Source: a virus
DNA length: 36,643 nt
Reading direction: 5' to 3' (one strand)
Virus record (IMG/VR): IMGVR_UViG_3300036716_000469
Location: 1-36,643 of that record
Below are positions 8,611 through 16,562 of this stretch, in pieces; within the stretch, counting starts at the first letter, position 1; each line of letters starts with the position of its first letter. Under the pieces are notes generated by a model. That model saw only the letters and a program-made list of their open reading frames with translations, was not told the DNA's origin and made no database searches. The translations under genes and the position numbers were made by a program.

Positions 8611-9168
8611 TTGAAGTTATTATCTATTGCTCTTGAACAAGAGTATAATCGAGACAATAAACCAGAAGATCATGTAATAGTATACACAGGAGTTGGTAAA
8701 ATTAATGCCACTTTTGCTCTTACTAAAGCAATTTTACAAACCGGAGCAACAGAAGTTATTAATTATGGCTCAGCAGGATCTGTAAATGGAACACTCAAAG
8801 GGTTAGTTGAAGTAGATACAATTTTACAGAGAGATATGGTAGCAGAGCCGTTATCTCCTCGTGGAGAAACACCATATCAACAAGATGATTTCTCTCACGC
8901 CATAATTCTTAATTCAGGTACTAATATTACATTAGGAACAGGCGATAGTTTTGTAAATACTGATGACCCATGGTTCAAATATGCTGATATAGATATAGTA
9001 GACATGGAAGGTTATGCTTTGGCTGTTGTATGTGCCAAACTAGGTGTAAACTTTAGGTGTTTTAAGTATATTTCCGATAATGCCGACGATAATGCCGCCA
9101 CAGATTGGGAAAAATCACTCAAAAACGGTGAAATTGCCTTCCAAAACTGGCTCCAAAATCAAAAATAA
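8611..9168 (+). CDS. Nucleoside phosphorylase-superfamily protein, MTA/SAH nucleosidase-like
   Basis: The 185-residue product starts at a TTG, supported by AGGAG 8 bases upstream. Motifs of the PNP/UDP/MTAN superfamily occur in order: TGVGKINA (26-33), NYGSAGS (51-57), VDMEGYALA with E133 for ribose contact, and YISDNAD with D156 as the likely general acid. The DMEGxA...ISD(N/x)AD pattern fits 5'-methylthioadenosine/S-adenosylhomocysteine nucleosidases, although the protein is shorter than the usual 230 residues. MTAN-type enzymes also cleave 5'-deoxyadenosine, the inhibitory by-product of radical SAM enzymes. This phage encodes three radical SAM proteins and a methyltransferase. A nucleoside phosphorylase with another substrate remains possible. 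Confidence 0.75.
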   Translation: MKLLSIALEQEYNRDNKPEDHVIVYTGVGKINATFALTKAILQTGATEVINYGSAGSVNGTLKGLVEVDTILQRDMVAEPLSPRGETPYQQDDFSHAIILNSGTNITLGTGDSFVNTDDPWFKYADIDIVDMEGYALAVVCAKLGVNFRCFKYISDNADDNAATDWEKSLKNGEIAFQNWLQNQK

Positions 9169-9215
9169 TCAAAAATAATTTGAAAATCCAGTAAAATCAA
9201 TAACTTATATCAGAA

Positions 9216-9231
9216 AAAAAGACGTCTTTTT
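9216..9231. repeat. Perfect 16-bp palindrome just upstream of a promoter
   Basis: AAAAAGACGTCTTTTT is a perfect palindrome with no loop. It ends two bases before the -35 hexamer at 9234, a fitting place for an operator bound by a dimeric regulator. It could also contribute weakly to ending transcripts of the nucleosidase gene. Confidence 0.5.
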
Positions 9232-9233
9232 GG

Positions 9234-9262
9234 TTGACTTTTGGCCTAAGTGAACGTATAAT
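9234..9262 (+). promoter_or_regulatory. Early-type sigma70-like promoter for the AAA ATPase gene
   Basis: TTGACT (9234-9239), a 17-base spacer and TATAAT (9257-9262). Transcription would begin near 9269, about 40 bases before the ATG at 9311. Confidence 0.85.
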
Positions 9263-9310
9263 AGTAGAGTAAGTTAAGAAAAGCAATAGACAATGAAAAG
9301 GAGTAACTAT

Positions 9311-10357
9311 ATGTCATATGTTAATATCAAGAAAGGTTCTTACAGGAATAAACCTGTTGAGAATATCATTTTTCCACTCATCAAGAACATGACTTCCGGT
9401 AAGAAAGGAATGTTTCTTACTGTTGACGGTTCAAAAGTATTTGGACCTGATTTTGCTAAGATTAGGGTAACAGTTAAACCAACTGGTTTTAACTTTATTG
9501 AAGATGAGCAGGATTATTTAAATCAATGCGAAACACTTGGAATGAACGAAGGCCAGAAAGAAGGCGAGTTTAGTTCTCAAGTTAGTGATGAAAAACGTAT
9601 TCAAGAAATTGACGAACGTTTTGAAATTTTAAACGAAATGGCGGGCAGTCTTAAAAATGGCGACATCCGTGCTTTAATTGTAACAGGTCCTCCGGGAGTT
9701 GGTAAATCTTATGGTGTTGAAAAAACATTAGATGAACATAGTTTGTTTGATGATATTAGTGCTAGTAAGAGAAAGTACGTGGTTGTTAAAGGTGCTATGA
9801 CGGCATTAGGTCTTTATGCTAAACTTTATGAGTATAGTGATCCTGGTAATGTTATTGTGTTTGATGACTGTGACTCTGTACTATTAGATGATTTGGCTTT
9901 AAACATTTTAAAGGCGGCATTAGATAGTGGTAAAAAACGAACTTTAATGTGGAGTGCCGATAGTGCTAAGTTAAGAGCAGAAGGTATTCCTAATCAGTTT
10001 GATTTTAACGGATCTGCTTGTTTTATTACTAACATTAATTTTGAACATATTAGATCTAAAAAACTACAGGATCATTTACAGGCACTTATGTCAAGATGTC
10101 ACTATTTAGATCTTACTCTTGATACAATGAGAGATAAGTTTTTGAGGATTAAACAGATTGCTGATAAAGGTGATTTGTTTCAAGGCTATGGTTTTAGTAA
10201 AGAAGAAGAACAAGAAATACTTGCTTTCATTTACGAAAACAAAAACAGACTTCGTGAAATGAGTTTAAGGACAGCACTTAAAGTTGGTGACCTTAAGAAA
10301 ATTTCCGATAAGTGGCAGAGCTTGGCTGTATCGACCTGTATGAAACGGGCGGCATAG
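9311..10357 (+). CDS. AAA-type ATPase of phage replication region
   Basis: The start is taken at ATG 9311 because AAGGAG lies 7 bases before it, inside the reading from the earlier ATG at 9293. The 348-residue product has Walker A GPPGVGKS at residues 126-133 and a Walker B strand, NVIVFDDCDSV, near 181-188. A later ITNIN element could serve as sensor 1. An SRC triplet near 262 recalls the SRC motif of clamp-loader ATPases, but the Walker B is DDCD rather than DE(A/F)D and the remainder does not look like T4 gp44. It is monocistronic, with its own strong promoter and a strong terminator, which suggests independent and high expression. The exact role is unknown. Confidence 0.8.
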   Translation: MSYVNIKKGSYRNKPVENIIFPLIKNMTSGKKGMFLTVDGSKVFGPDFAKIRVTVKPTGFNFIEDEQDYLNQCETLGMNEGQKEGEFSSQVSDEKRIQEIDERFEILNEMAGSLKNGDIRALIVTGPPGVGKSYGVEKTLDEHSLFDDISASKRKYVVVKGAMTALGLYAKLYEYSDPGNVIVFDDCDSVLLDDLALNILKAALDSGKKRTLMWSADSAKLRAEGIPNQFDFNGSACFITNINFEHIRSKKLQDHLQALMSRCHYLDLTLDTMRDKFLRIKQIADKGDLFQGYGFSKEEEQEILAFIYENKNRLREMSLRTALKVGDLKKISDKWQSLAVSTCMKRAA

Positions 10358-10374
10358 TTACTCCGAACCAAGCA

Positions 10375-10404
10375 GGGCGGGCCTTGACACCCGCCCATTT
10401 TTTT
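10375..10404 (+). terminator. Rho-independent terminator after the AAA ATPase gene
   Basis: GGGCGGG (10375-10381) pairs with CCCGCCC (10390-10396) around an 8-base loop. One A and seven T residues (10398-10404) follow. It is the most GC-rich hairpin in the window and separates the ATPase gene from the helicase block. Confidence 0.92.
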
Positions 10405-10416
10405 AAAGGATAGTTT

Positions 10417-11628
10417 ATGAAAATGTTGATGCCGGCTGATATAGAATACTGTATAGAAATTATGTCAGGTTCTGCGTCCCCACCTAAAATACCTCATGGT
10501 AGGCATACAGGAATAGGTATGTATATTAAACTAGCAAGGTATGACGTAAACTTTGTTAATAATGTGTCAAGTTTTATCTATCGCGGATTAGGTATGACAA
10601 AAAGACAACGGGAGTTAGCAATAAAACTAACGGCTAAATACCGTAAGCAATTCCGCAATATTGGAATTGATGTTTCTAAAATTGTTCAAGCACCTGAATT
10701 TCGTACAGAAGTTAGAACAGTTGATCGCCGTAAAAGATTTACAGTTAACGGTGATTTAATTCACTTGTATTTTCCGTATAATCAAGACTTAATTAAAGAA
10801 CTCAACACAATGTTACGAGAAGATGACTTAATCCACAATTCGCAATCACACTGGAACCAAGAAGAGAAAAGATGGGATATTAATAATCTAGAAGGTAATT
10901 TTATTACATTATATAATTGGGCAAAAAATAATACATTTGATTTCTCACTAGAAAGCATAAAATATTATAAGCAATTAGATAAAATTATTCAAAATAAAGA
11001 AAAGTATAATATATATGCTACCGCTAAAGACGAGTCGTCTTTAAAATTACATAATGCTCCAAAAGAATTACAAGAATACTGGGACAGTCACATTAAAGAC
11101 AAATTTGTATTAGAACAAATAAAAAGTTGCGGATTATTGGCAATAGATCTTGACAATTCAGTGCTAACCAAGTATAATTTTAATAAGAAAGAACAAGAAA
11201 TCCTGTGTAATACGTTCCTTACCACAGAAGATTCTATTTCTTCGGTATTGTTTAGTTGTTTAGGTTTAGGATTTGAAAAAATTGCTGTCGGGTTAAGTAG
11301 TCATTCTGTTTCTAATGTAGAAGAAGTAAACAAGATTATTAAATGGTATAAAGTTAAGTTTAGTAATACTGACGATGTAGTAATTAATAGCAAGAACGCT
11401 GTTTTTACTGATCTCGGAATAGGAAGTGAACCAAATGATAACACTAGGCTCATTATAACTGATAGAATGAGTAGGCTACAAAATAAACATTGGGATTTTA
11501 AAGCCGATGTAACAATAGGACAAGGTATGTATAATAAAAGAAACATATTTCAAGGCAGTAAAATTATAGACGTTACGCCACCAGCAGAATCTGATAGTTG
11601 GTCAATTGATAGTGATGAATTATTTTAA
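10417..11628 (+). CDS. Unknown protein next to UvsW, with possible HARP-like segment
   Basis: The 403-residue protein starts at an ATG with AAAGGA 6 bases upstream. Residues about 100-150 contain IHLYFPYNQDLIKEL, then QEEKRWDINN. This FPYN...W/KRW pattern recalls the HARP domain of annealing helicases such as SMARCAL1, which binds single-strand/double-strand junctions. That link is an inference from a short pattern. No ATPase motif is present. The stop overlaps the ATG of uvsW by one base, so the two products are probably made together and might act together at forks or recombination intermediates. The C-terminal half (GLGIGSEPND, LIITDRMSRL) is not recognised. Confidence 0.75.
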   Translation: MKMLMPADIEYCIEIMSGSASPPKIPHGRHTGIGMYIKLARYDVNFVNNVSSFIYRGLGMTKRQRELAIKLTAKYRKQFRNIGIDVSKIVQAPEFRTEVRTVDRRKRFTVNGDLIHLYFPYNQDLIKELNTMLREDDLIHNSQSHWNQEEKRWDINNLEGNFITLYNWAKNNTFDFSLESIKYYKQLDKIIQNKEKYNIYATAKDESSLKLHNAPKELQEYWDSHIKDKFVLEQIKSCGLLAIDLDNSVLTKYNFNKKEQEILCNTFLTTEDSISSVLFSCLGLGFEKIAVGLSSHSVSNVEEVNKIIKWYKVKFSNTDDVVINSKNAVFTDLGIGSEPNDNTRLIITDRMSRLQNKHWDFKADVTIGQGMYNKRNIFQGSKIIDVTPPAESDSWSIDSDELF

Positions 11629-13094
11629 TGAGCAAATGTATATTACATATAAAAGATGAAGTTAACGTTAAGATTGAGGGTTTAGATCTTCATGCTCGTA
11701 AAAAACTGTCTAACAAATTCAAATACGAAGTTCCTTATGCTAGATATCTTCCAGCAGTAAGACTAGGACGCTGGGACGGAAAGATAGCATTTTTTCAATT
11801 AGGTGGTTCAACCTATACTAATCTGTTACCAGACATTATCCCTGTACTCGATGAACTAGGTTATGAAATCGAGTTAAACGATTTACGTGAATACAAAACT
11901 AATTTTAACTTTGAGGCGGTTAATGAAGATTCGTACAGTCATCTCACATGGCCAGACGGTCATGTAGTCGCAGGCGAACCGATTAAGGTACGCGATTACC
12001 AAATAGGCACTATTAATAAGTTTTTAGAGAATCCACAAAGTATACAAGAAATAGCCACAGGTGCTGGTAAGACGTTAGTAACAGCAATATTAAGTCATAA
12101 AATAGAACCATATGGTAGAAGTATTGTGATTGTACCTAATAAATCATTAGTAACACAAACAGAAGAAGATTATATTAATATGGGTCTTGATGTTGGTGTA
12201 TTTTTTGGTGATAGAAAAGAGTTTGGTAAAACACATACTATTTGTACTTGGCAAAGTTTAAACATATTATTAAAGAAAACAAAAAATGCTGAAGCACCTA
12301 TAAGTATTGGAGAATTTATAGAAGATGTAGTATGTGTTATGGTCGACGAAGTACATATGGCTAAAGCAGATGTACTAAAAACTTTATTAACAAGTGTTTT
12401 CGCTCACGTACCTATACGTTGGGGGCTAACAGGAACTATACCTAAAGAAAACTTTGAATGGAAAAGTTTACACGTTAGTTTAGGAGATGTGACAGCAAGA
12501 ATACAAGCCAGTGAATTACAAGATCAAGGTGTACTAGCAAGATGTCATGTTAATGTTGTACAATTACAAGACTACGGTGACCATGGCAACTATCAGCAAG
12601 AACTTAAATACCTATTAACTAATGCTGATAGGTTAAAGTATATGTCAAAATTATTTAATAAAATATCAGAGTCAGGTAATACACTTATACTAGTAGATAG
12701 GATTAAAGCAGGAAACGATCTAGTAGAAATGTTAGGTGATAAAGCAGTATTTGTTTCAGGTGCTACTAAGGGAGTTGACAGAAAAACAGAATATGATGAG
12801 ATTGCTAATGTAGATGGTAAAATAATTGTAGCAACCTATGGCGTAGCATCTGTAGGAATTAATATACCAAGAATTTTTAACCTTGTTTTACTTGAGCCAG
12901 GAAAAAGTTTTGTAAGGGTAATTCAAAGTATAGGTAGAGGAATAAGAAAGGCAGAGGACAAAGATTTTGTACAAGTATGGGATATTACTAGTACTTGTAA
13001 ATTTGCCAAAAGACATTTAACTAAACGTAAGAAATTTTACAAAGAAGCAAATTATCCCTTCCAGGTAGAAAAAGTTGACTGGGAGGCAAAATAA
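11628..13094 (+). CDS. uvsW: UvsW-type superfamily 2 helicase
   Basis: T4 UvsW is an ATP-dependent helicase that unwinds R-loops and branched recombination intermediates and helps switch from origin- to recombination-dependent replication. At 488 residues the length is close to that of T4 UvsW. Motifs are in order: the Q-like VRDYQ (121-125), Walker A ATGAGKT (143-149), the DEVH box (240-243), LTGT motif III (267-270), a C-terminal DTL-like ILVDR (354-358) and motif VI QSIGRGIR (433-440). The N-terminal RLGRWDGKI region fits the UvsW DNA-binding domain. A promoter for the next gene lies within its last codons. The identification is strong. Confidence 0.93.
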   Translation: MSKCILHIKDEVNVKIEGLDLHARKKLSNKFKYEVPYARYLPAVRLGRWDGKIAFFQLGGSTYTNLLPDIIPVLDELGYEIELNDLREYKTNFNFEAVNEDSYSHLTWPDGHVVAGEPIKVRDYQIGTINKFLENPQSIQEIATGAGKTLVTAILSHKIEPYGRSIVIVPNKSLVTQTEEDYINMGLDVGVFFGDRKEFGKTHTICTWQSLNILLKKTKNAEAPISIGEFIEDVVCVMVDEVHMAKADVLKTLLTSVFAHVPIRWGLTGTIPKENFEWKSLHVSLGDVTARIQASELQDQGVLARCHVNVVQLQDYGDHGNYQQELKYLLTNADRLKYMSKLFNKISESGNTLILVDRIKAGNDLVEMLGDKAVFVSGATKGVDRKTEYDEIANVDGKIIVATYGVASVGINIPRIFNLVLLEPGKSFVRVIQSIGRGIRKAEDKDFVQVWDITSTCKFAKRHLTKRKKFYKEANYPFQVEKVDWEAK

Positions 13095-13103
13095 TGCTAT
13101 ACT
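13075..13103 (+). promoter_or_regulatory. Early-type promoter inside the 3' end of uvsW
   Basis: TTGACT (13075-13080), a 17-base spacer and TATACT (13098-13103), the same arrangement as the thyX promoter. It overlaps the last uvsW codons and would drive the downstream replication genes separately. Confidence 0.75.
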
Positions 13104-13122
13104 ATATAATAAAGGAAATAAT

Positions 13123-13629
13123 ATGAGTCAAATATTAACATTAGATAATAAATGTTTTCCAATGACAGAAGTACCAGACGAAGTAGATGATATGAGATTT
13201 GGTGTATTAGATAATTCAGATCCAACTGATCCTGATTATTTTTTTATACCACTTATATTTTTAGAGAGTTTTAATAGTCCGGCACTAGTACTTAAAATTG
13301 GAGATCACCAAATTAAGATGCCTTTAGATTGGTGTATGCTTATTGGTGAAGAAGATCACGGAGACTTAGAAGTATTAAGTTTAACAAGTATTAATGACAG
13401 GGGATTTAAGGCGTTTGTGTTTAATCAATTAACTGATTTTAAACCTGATTTCTATCCTGTAGAAATAGTAGATGTATATCAAGAAGTAAGATGGTTTTTT
13501 CCTAAACTAAAAGCAGGACAATTATTAGCAGTTCCATTACACAACGGACCTAAGCCTAAGTGTGCTTTCTTTGTTAAAGAAGTAACAAGGAATAATGAGA
13601 TTGTAGATGTAGGAAAAGCGTGGGGATGA
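13123..13629 (+). CDS. Conserved phage protein of unknown function in the replication block
   Basis: The start is set at ATG 13123, preceded by AAAGGAAAT and by a promoter at 13075. The longer reading from 13075 would start inside the promoter. The product has 168 residues, is acidic overall and has a regular beta-rich look (FFIPLIFLES, ALVLKIGDHQIKMP, AVPLHNGPKPKCAFFV). No catalytic motif or membrane segment is evident. Its end overlaps the next ATG by 4 bases. Its place between uvsW and a possible clamp-loader subunit suggests a part in replication or its control, but nothing in the sequence proves this. Confidence 0.75.
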   Translation: MSQILTLDNKCFPMTEVPDEVDDMRFGVLDNSDPTDPDYFFIPLIFLESFNSPALVLKIGDHQIKMPLDWCMLIGEEDHGDLEVLSLTSINDRGFKAFVFNQLTDFKPDFYPVEIVDVYQEVRWFFPKLKAGQLLAVPLHNGPKPKCAFFVKEVTRNNEIVDVGKAWG

Positions 13630-14096
13630 GTTTACCATTAAACAAAGTGTTACCAGCACTTGATCGCAAAGATAGAAAATTTTGGGATAATCTTTCTGAA
13701 GAAGAAAAGAAAGCATTCTCACCTTTTTTGTATAATAGATATAGTTCAAGTGTTACAGGTGAAGAACTTTTACAGCAATGGTATTTGAGAGCAACCAACG
13801 AACGTACTAATAAAAACTTTTTTGATATAAACAGTTCAAAACATCCAAAGTTACATTGGTTGTTGTTAACAACAGTTAGTCCAAAGATGGGAACACAGTT
13901 TCATGAATGGATACCTCATAAGAAAAAAGAAAAGTCTAGTAAAAACGGGTTTGATAAAGTTATTAGGAAATTATATCCTAATATGAAAGAAGACGAAGTT
14001 CAACTATTAGCATTGATCGTAACTAAAAAAGAACTTAAAGAACAACTAAAATTATTAGGGTGGGATGACAAAGATATAAAGGCAGAGGTTAAGTGA
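13626..14096 (+). CDS. Phage replication-block protein, possibly a gp62-like clamp-loader small subunit
   Basis: I start at ATG 13626 (an ATGA overlap with the previous stop) rather than at the GTG 6 bases earlier, giving 156 residues. The segment LDRKDRKFWDNLSEEEKKA, followed by FSPFLYNRY, ATNERTNKNFF and TTVSPKMGTQ, resembles from memory the small protein annotated as clamp-loader gp62 in marine T4-like phages. It does not resemble T4 gp62 closely by eye, so the name is tentative. The protein is helical and lysine-rich toward its C terminus (KKKEKSSK, then DDKDIKAEVK). The GTG of the next gene overlaps its stop by 4 bases. No gp44-like partner is in the window, which weakens the case. Confidence 0.6.
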   Translation: MSLPLNKVLPALDRKDRKFWDNLSEEEKKAFSPFLYNRYSSSVTGEELLQQWYLRATNERTNKNFFDINSSKHPKLHWLLLTTVSPKMGTQFHEWIPHKKKEKSSKNGFDKVIRKLYPNMKEDEVQLLALIVTKKELKEQLKLLGWDDKDIKAEVK

Positions 14097-14830
14097 ATTT
14101 AGCAATGGTAGATATAATCAAAACAGCCGCTAATAATTATAAAGCACCAAAGAAGCACATTTGTAAATATTGTGATAGGGGTTTTGTAAAAGAATCAACA
14201 TTGTTGGCTCATATGTGCGAATCTAAAAGACGTTGGGAACAAAAAGACGAACCGCACGTTAGATTAGGTCAACAAGCCTATATTATTTTCTTTAAACAAA
14301 CACAACCTAATTCTGATAAACTTAAATATGGTGACTTTGTTAAAAGTAATTATTATAATGCCTTTGTAAAGTTTGGTAGATTTTTAATTGATTATAGGGT
14401 TGTAAATACAAAGCGATATATTGAGTATGTTATTAATAGTAAATTTAAACTAGATCGGTGGTGTACAGAGCAATATTACTTAGACTGGTTATCAGGATAT
14501 CTTAGAACAGAACACTGGGAAGATGCTTTAACTAGAAGTTTAGTTACAATGGATGACTGGGCAGAGGCGGCCGGTGAGAATATTCAAAGTAAAAGTTATT
14601 TCTTTGCTAATAGTTCAAATAAAATTGTACAAGATATTATTAATGGTCGCATTAGTTGTTGGGTTATTTTTAATACTGAGACAGGCAAAGAATTTTTAAG
14701 TAAACTAAATGAAGAACAAGTAACATTAGTATATGATTATATTGATCCAGACTATTGGAGACAATATTTTATAAAATTTAATAAAGAATCTAAGATTGTA
14801 AAAGAAACACTAAAAGAGGTAGGATTTTAA
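14093..14830 (+). CDS. Unknown protein with an N-terminal C2HC zinc finger
   Basis: The reading begins at a GTG that overlaps the previous stop (GTGA). An ATG four codons later (14105) is an alternative start. Residues 24-42 contain CKYCDRGF and then LLAHMC, giving Cys24, Cys27, His40 and Cys42, a classical-type zinc-finger spacing that could bind DNA or RNA. The remaining 200 residues are rich in aromatic and charged residues (YRVVNTKRYIEYV, RWCTEQYYLDWL) with no recognised enzyme motif. It lies between the possible clamp-loader subunit and the mini-DnaE protein, with overlaps on both sides, so a role as a DNA-binding accessory factor of replication is plausible but unproven. Confidence 0.72.
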   Translation: MNLAMVDIIKTAANNYKAPKKHICKYCDRGFVKESTLLAHMCESKRRWEQKDEPHVRLGQQAYIIFFKQTQPNSDKLKYGDFVKSNYYNAFVKFGRFLIDYRVVNTKRYIEYVINSKFKLDRWCTEQYYLDWLSGYLRTEHWEDALTRSLVTMDDWAEAAGENIQSKSYFFANSSNKIVQDIINGRISCWVIFNTETGKEFLSKLNEEQVTLVYDYIDPDYWRQYFIKFNKESKIVKETLKEVGF

Positions 14831-15396
14831 TGGTTAAGTTGCCTGACATTGATATAGACTTTGCTAATAGAGACGATATATTAAGCAAGTTAAAACATAT
14901 ACCTGCTACATTAGATAGTGGCAAGAAGCATAACACAGGTGCTTATTTTATAGATATACCAATCAATCCGATGACAGGACAAGCAAGTATTGATCATGAA
15001 ATAGCAGAGGCCAGAGGTTACTTTAAAGTAGACTTTTTAAATGTAAACGTGTATCAAGGCATTAAAGACGAAGAACACATGAATACATTACTTGCTAAAG
15101 AACCTAACTGGCAACGTATATGGACAGACAAAGAATTTTGTGAAAAAGTAATCCACGTTAATAATCATTTTGATTTATTACAGCATCTAAAACCAGATAC
15201 CATGACAAGGATGGCTATGTTTTTAGCAGTAATGAGACCAGGTAAAGCAAACCTGAGGAACTACGATTGGAAAACAATCGCAAAAACTGTATGGGATAAA
15301 CCTGCCGATGGTAGTTACTATTTTAAGAAAGCCCATGCGGTTGCTTATGCTCATTTAGTAGCATTACACATTAACTTATTAGAGGAAGGAGAATAA
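14830..15396 (+). CDS. Miniature DnaE-like protein (PolIII alpha landmarks in 188 residues)
   Basis: Five segments match landmarks of bacterial C-family polymerase DnaE in the same order. LPDIDIDF (residues 4-11) corresponds to the palm motif with catalytic aspartates D8 and D10. TGAYFIDIP (36-44) resembles the HAGGVVI-type strand. GYFKVDFL (63-70) corresponds to KFDFLGL with the third aspartate, D68. AVMRPGKAN (133-141) corresponds to the ALYRPGP element. YYFKKAHAVAYA (163-174) corresponds to FGFNKSHSAAYA. In full DnaE these span more than 350 residues, so most connecting sequence is absent. PHP, tail and clamp-binding domains are missing. It could be a compact nucleotidyltransferase, a polymerase-derived accessory protein or an inhibitor. 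The start is ATG 14830 (TAATG overlap). Confidence 0.75.
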   Translation: MVKLPDIDIDFANRDDILSKLKHIPATLDSGKKHNTGAYFIDIPINPMTGQASIDHEIAEARGYFKVDFLNVNVYQGIKDEEHMNTLLAKEPNWQRIWTDKEFCEKVIHVNNHFDLLQHLKPDTMTRMAMFLAVMRPGKANLRNYDWKTIAKTVWDKPADGSYYFKKAHAVAYAHLVALHINLLEEGE

Positions 15397-15397
15397 T

Positions 15398-15553
15398 ATG
15401 ACTTTTATAATTTGGCACTTACTAGCAATAGTATCAGTAATGGCAATATCTTTTGTTGCTGGATTTTGGTATGCGAATAATTCTTATTTAAGACATAAGA
15501 GAACAGTCGACAGTATAACTAATGTTAAGTACAACTTACATCAACGTAATTAA
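15398..15553 (+). CDS. Small single-span membrane peptide
   Basis: A 51-codon ORF starts at ATG 15398, two bases after the previous stop, with GGAAGGAG upstream. Residues 2-25 (FIIWHLLAIVSVMAI, then SFVAGFWY) form one hydrophobic membrane span, followed by a charged tail (RHKRTVDS). The arrangement fits an inner-membrane peptide with its N terminus outside. Its last 32 bases overlap the start of the radical SAM gene, so the two are coupled. Candidate roles are a membrane anchor, a lysis or inhibition peptide, or, more speculatively, a substrate of the radical SAM protein. Such tiny membrane ORFs are common in phage replication regions. Confidence 0.6.
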   Translation: MTFIIWHLLAIVSVMAISFVAGFWYANNSYLRHKRTVDSITNVKYNLHQRN

Positions 15554-16562
15554 ACATTTACAGGTAGAAACGACAACTTATTGTAATTCGTTTTGTCCAG
15601 GATGTTCTAGGAATATAGACGGTGGAGAAGTCAATCCGCATATTGGCTTAGAACATATGAGTATGGAAACATGGACAAAGTTATTTGAGAACGATAGTAT
15701 ATCTGCTTTAACTTTAAATGGTACGTTTGGTGATACAATGATGAATCCTAATATTGTAGAAATGTTAAATGAAGTTGCTAATACCGGTCATATAACAGAT
15801 ATGGTTTCTTTACATACTAATGGAGGATTAAGAAGCCAAGACTACTGGCGAGATTTAGCAACTGTTTTAAAAAGATTTAAAAACCATGAAGTAGTATTTT
15901 CAATTGATGGGTTAATTGATACTAATCATATACATAGACGGGGTACTGATTTTAATAAAATAATAGATAATGCTAAAGCATTTATTCTAGCAGGAGGAAC
16001 AGCCTCGTGGCGTATGATTGTATTTGATCATAATAAGCATCAAATAGAAGAAGCAAAACAGTTTGCTAAAGAATTGGGATTTAGATATTTTATGGTAAAA
16101 TCAAGTTATGATAAAATAATGTATGCTAAAAAATATAAAAATATGCCAGAAGCAACTATTACAGCACCAGATAATAATGTTTACAAAAAGTTAAAAGAAC
16201 TTCAAGAAGATTTTTACCCCGAAAGAGAAGGAGTTCATTTTTGGGCAAATGAAAACAAAAGTAAGGAATTTACAAACACGTTTAATTGTCCTTGGTTAAA
16301 TGATTTAGCATTACAAGTTGATGTTAAAGGAAGAATATGGCCGTGCTGTTACATTTCAGATAATGCTAATAACACATTTTATGATAATGAATGGTCGATC
16401 AGTTCTATTAATGAAAACTTTCCGCAAGACTTTAACAACATTAATAAATTTAACCTAATAGAGATTTTATCTCACAAGTTTTTTACTGAACACTTAAATA
16501 ATGTTTGGGAAAATAAAGAATCACAAATATGTGAAAATTGTATGAATAAGGAAATAATATGA
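15522..16562 (+). CDS. Radical SAM/SPASM-like protein
   Basis: The cluster motif is CNSFCPGC, with C21, C25 and C28 of CxxxCxxC. The next landmarks, [13 protein letters not shown] and [10 protein letters not shown], fit the SAM-binding barrel. The C-terminal Cys-rich part (FNCPWLNDL, then RIWPCCYIS, then ICENCMN) resembles a SPASM or twitch domain that holds auxiliary Fe-S clusters, as in peptide- and cofactor-modifying enzymes. It is a close paralogue of the protein at 23508-24596; both share TNG, (I/V)FDHNxHQ and an AKELGF-type segment. The ferredoxin gene overlaps its end by 4 bases, suggesting that the electron donor is made with it. The substrate is unknown. The length of 346 residues is typical. 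Confidence 0.88.
   Translation: MLSTTYINVIKHLQVETTTYCNSFCPGCSRNIDGGEVNPHIGLEHMSMETWTKLFENDSISALTLNGTFGDTMMNPNIVEMLNEVANTGHITDMVSLHTNGGLRSQDYWRDLATVLKRFKNHEVVFSIDGLIDTNHIHRRGTDFNKIIDNAKAFILAGGTASWRMIVFDHNKHQIEEAKQFAKELGFRYFMVKSSYDKIMYAKKYKNMPEATITAPDNNVYKKLKELQEDFYPEREGVHFWANENKSKEFTNTFNCPWLNDLALQVDVKGRIWPCCYISDNANNTFYDNEWSISSINENFPQDFNNINKFNLIEILSHKFFTEHLNNVWENKESQICENCMNKEII

Noticed and set aside
9156-9180. Short direct repeat TCAAAAATAA at the end of the nucleosidase gene
   Set aside because: Two copies of a 10-base A/T-rich word are expected by chance in such a sequence and no function is evident.
9311-10357. Naming the AAA ATPase as clamp-loader gp44
   Set aside because: It has an SRC triplet, but the Walker B and surrounding sequence differ and it stands alone with its own promoter and terminator.
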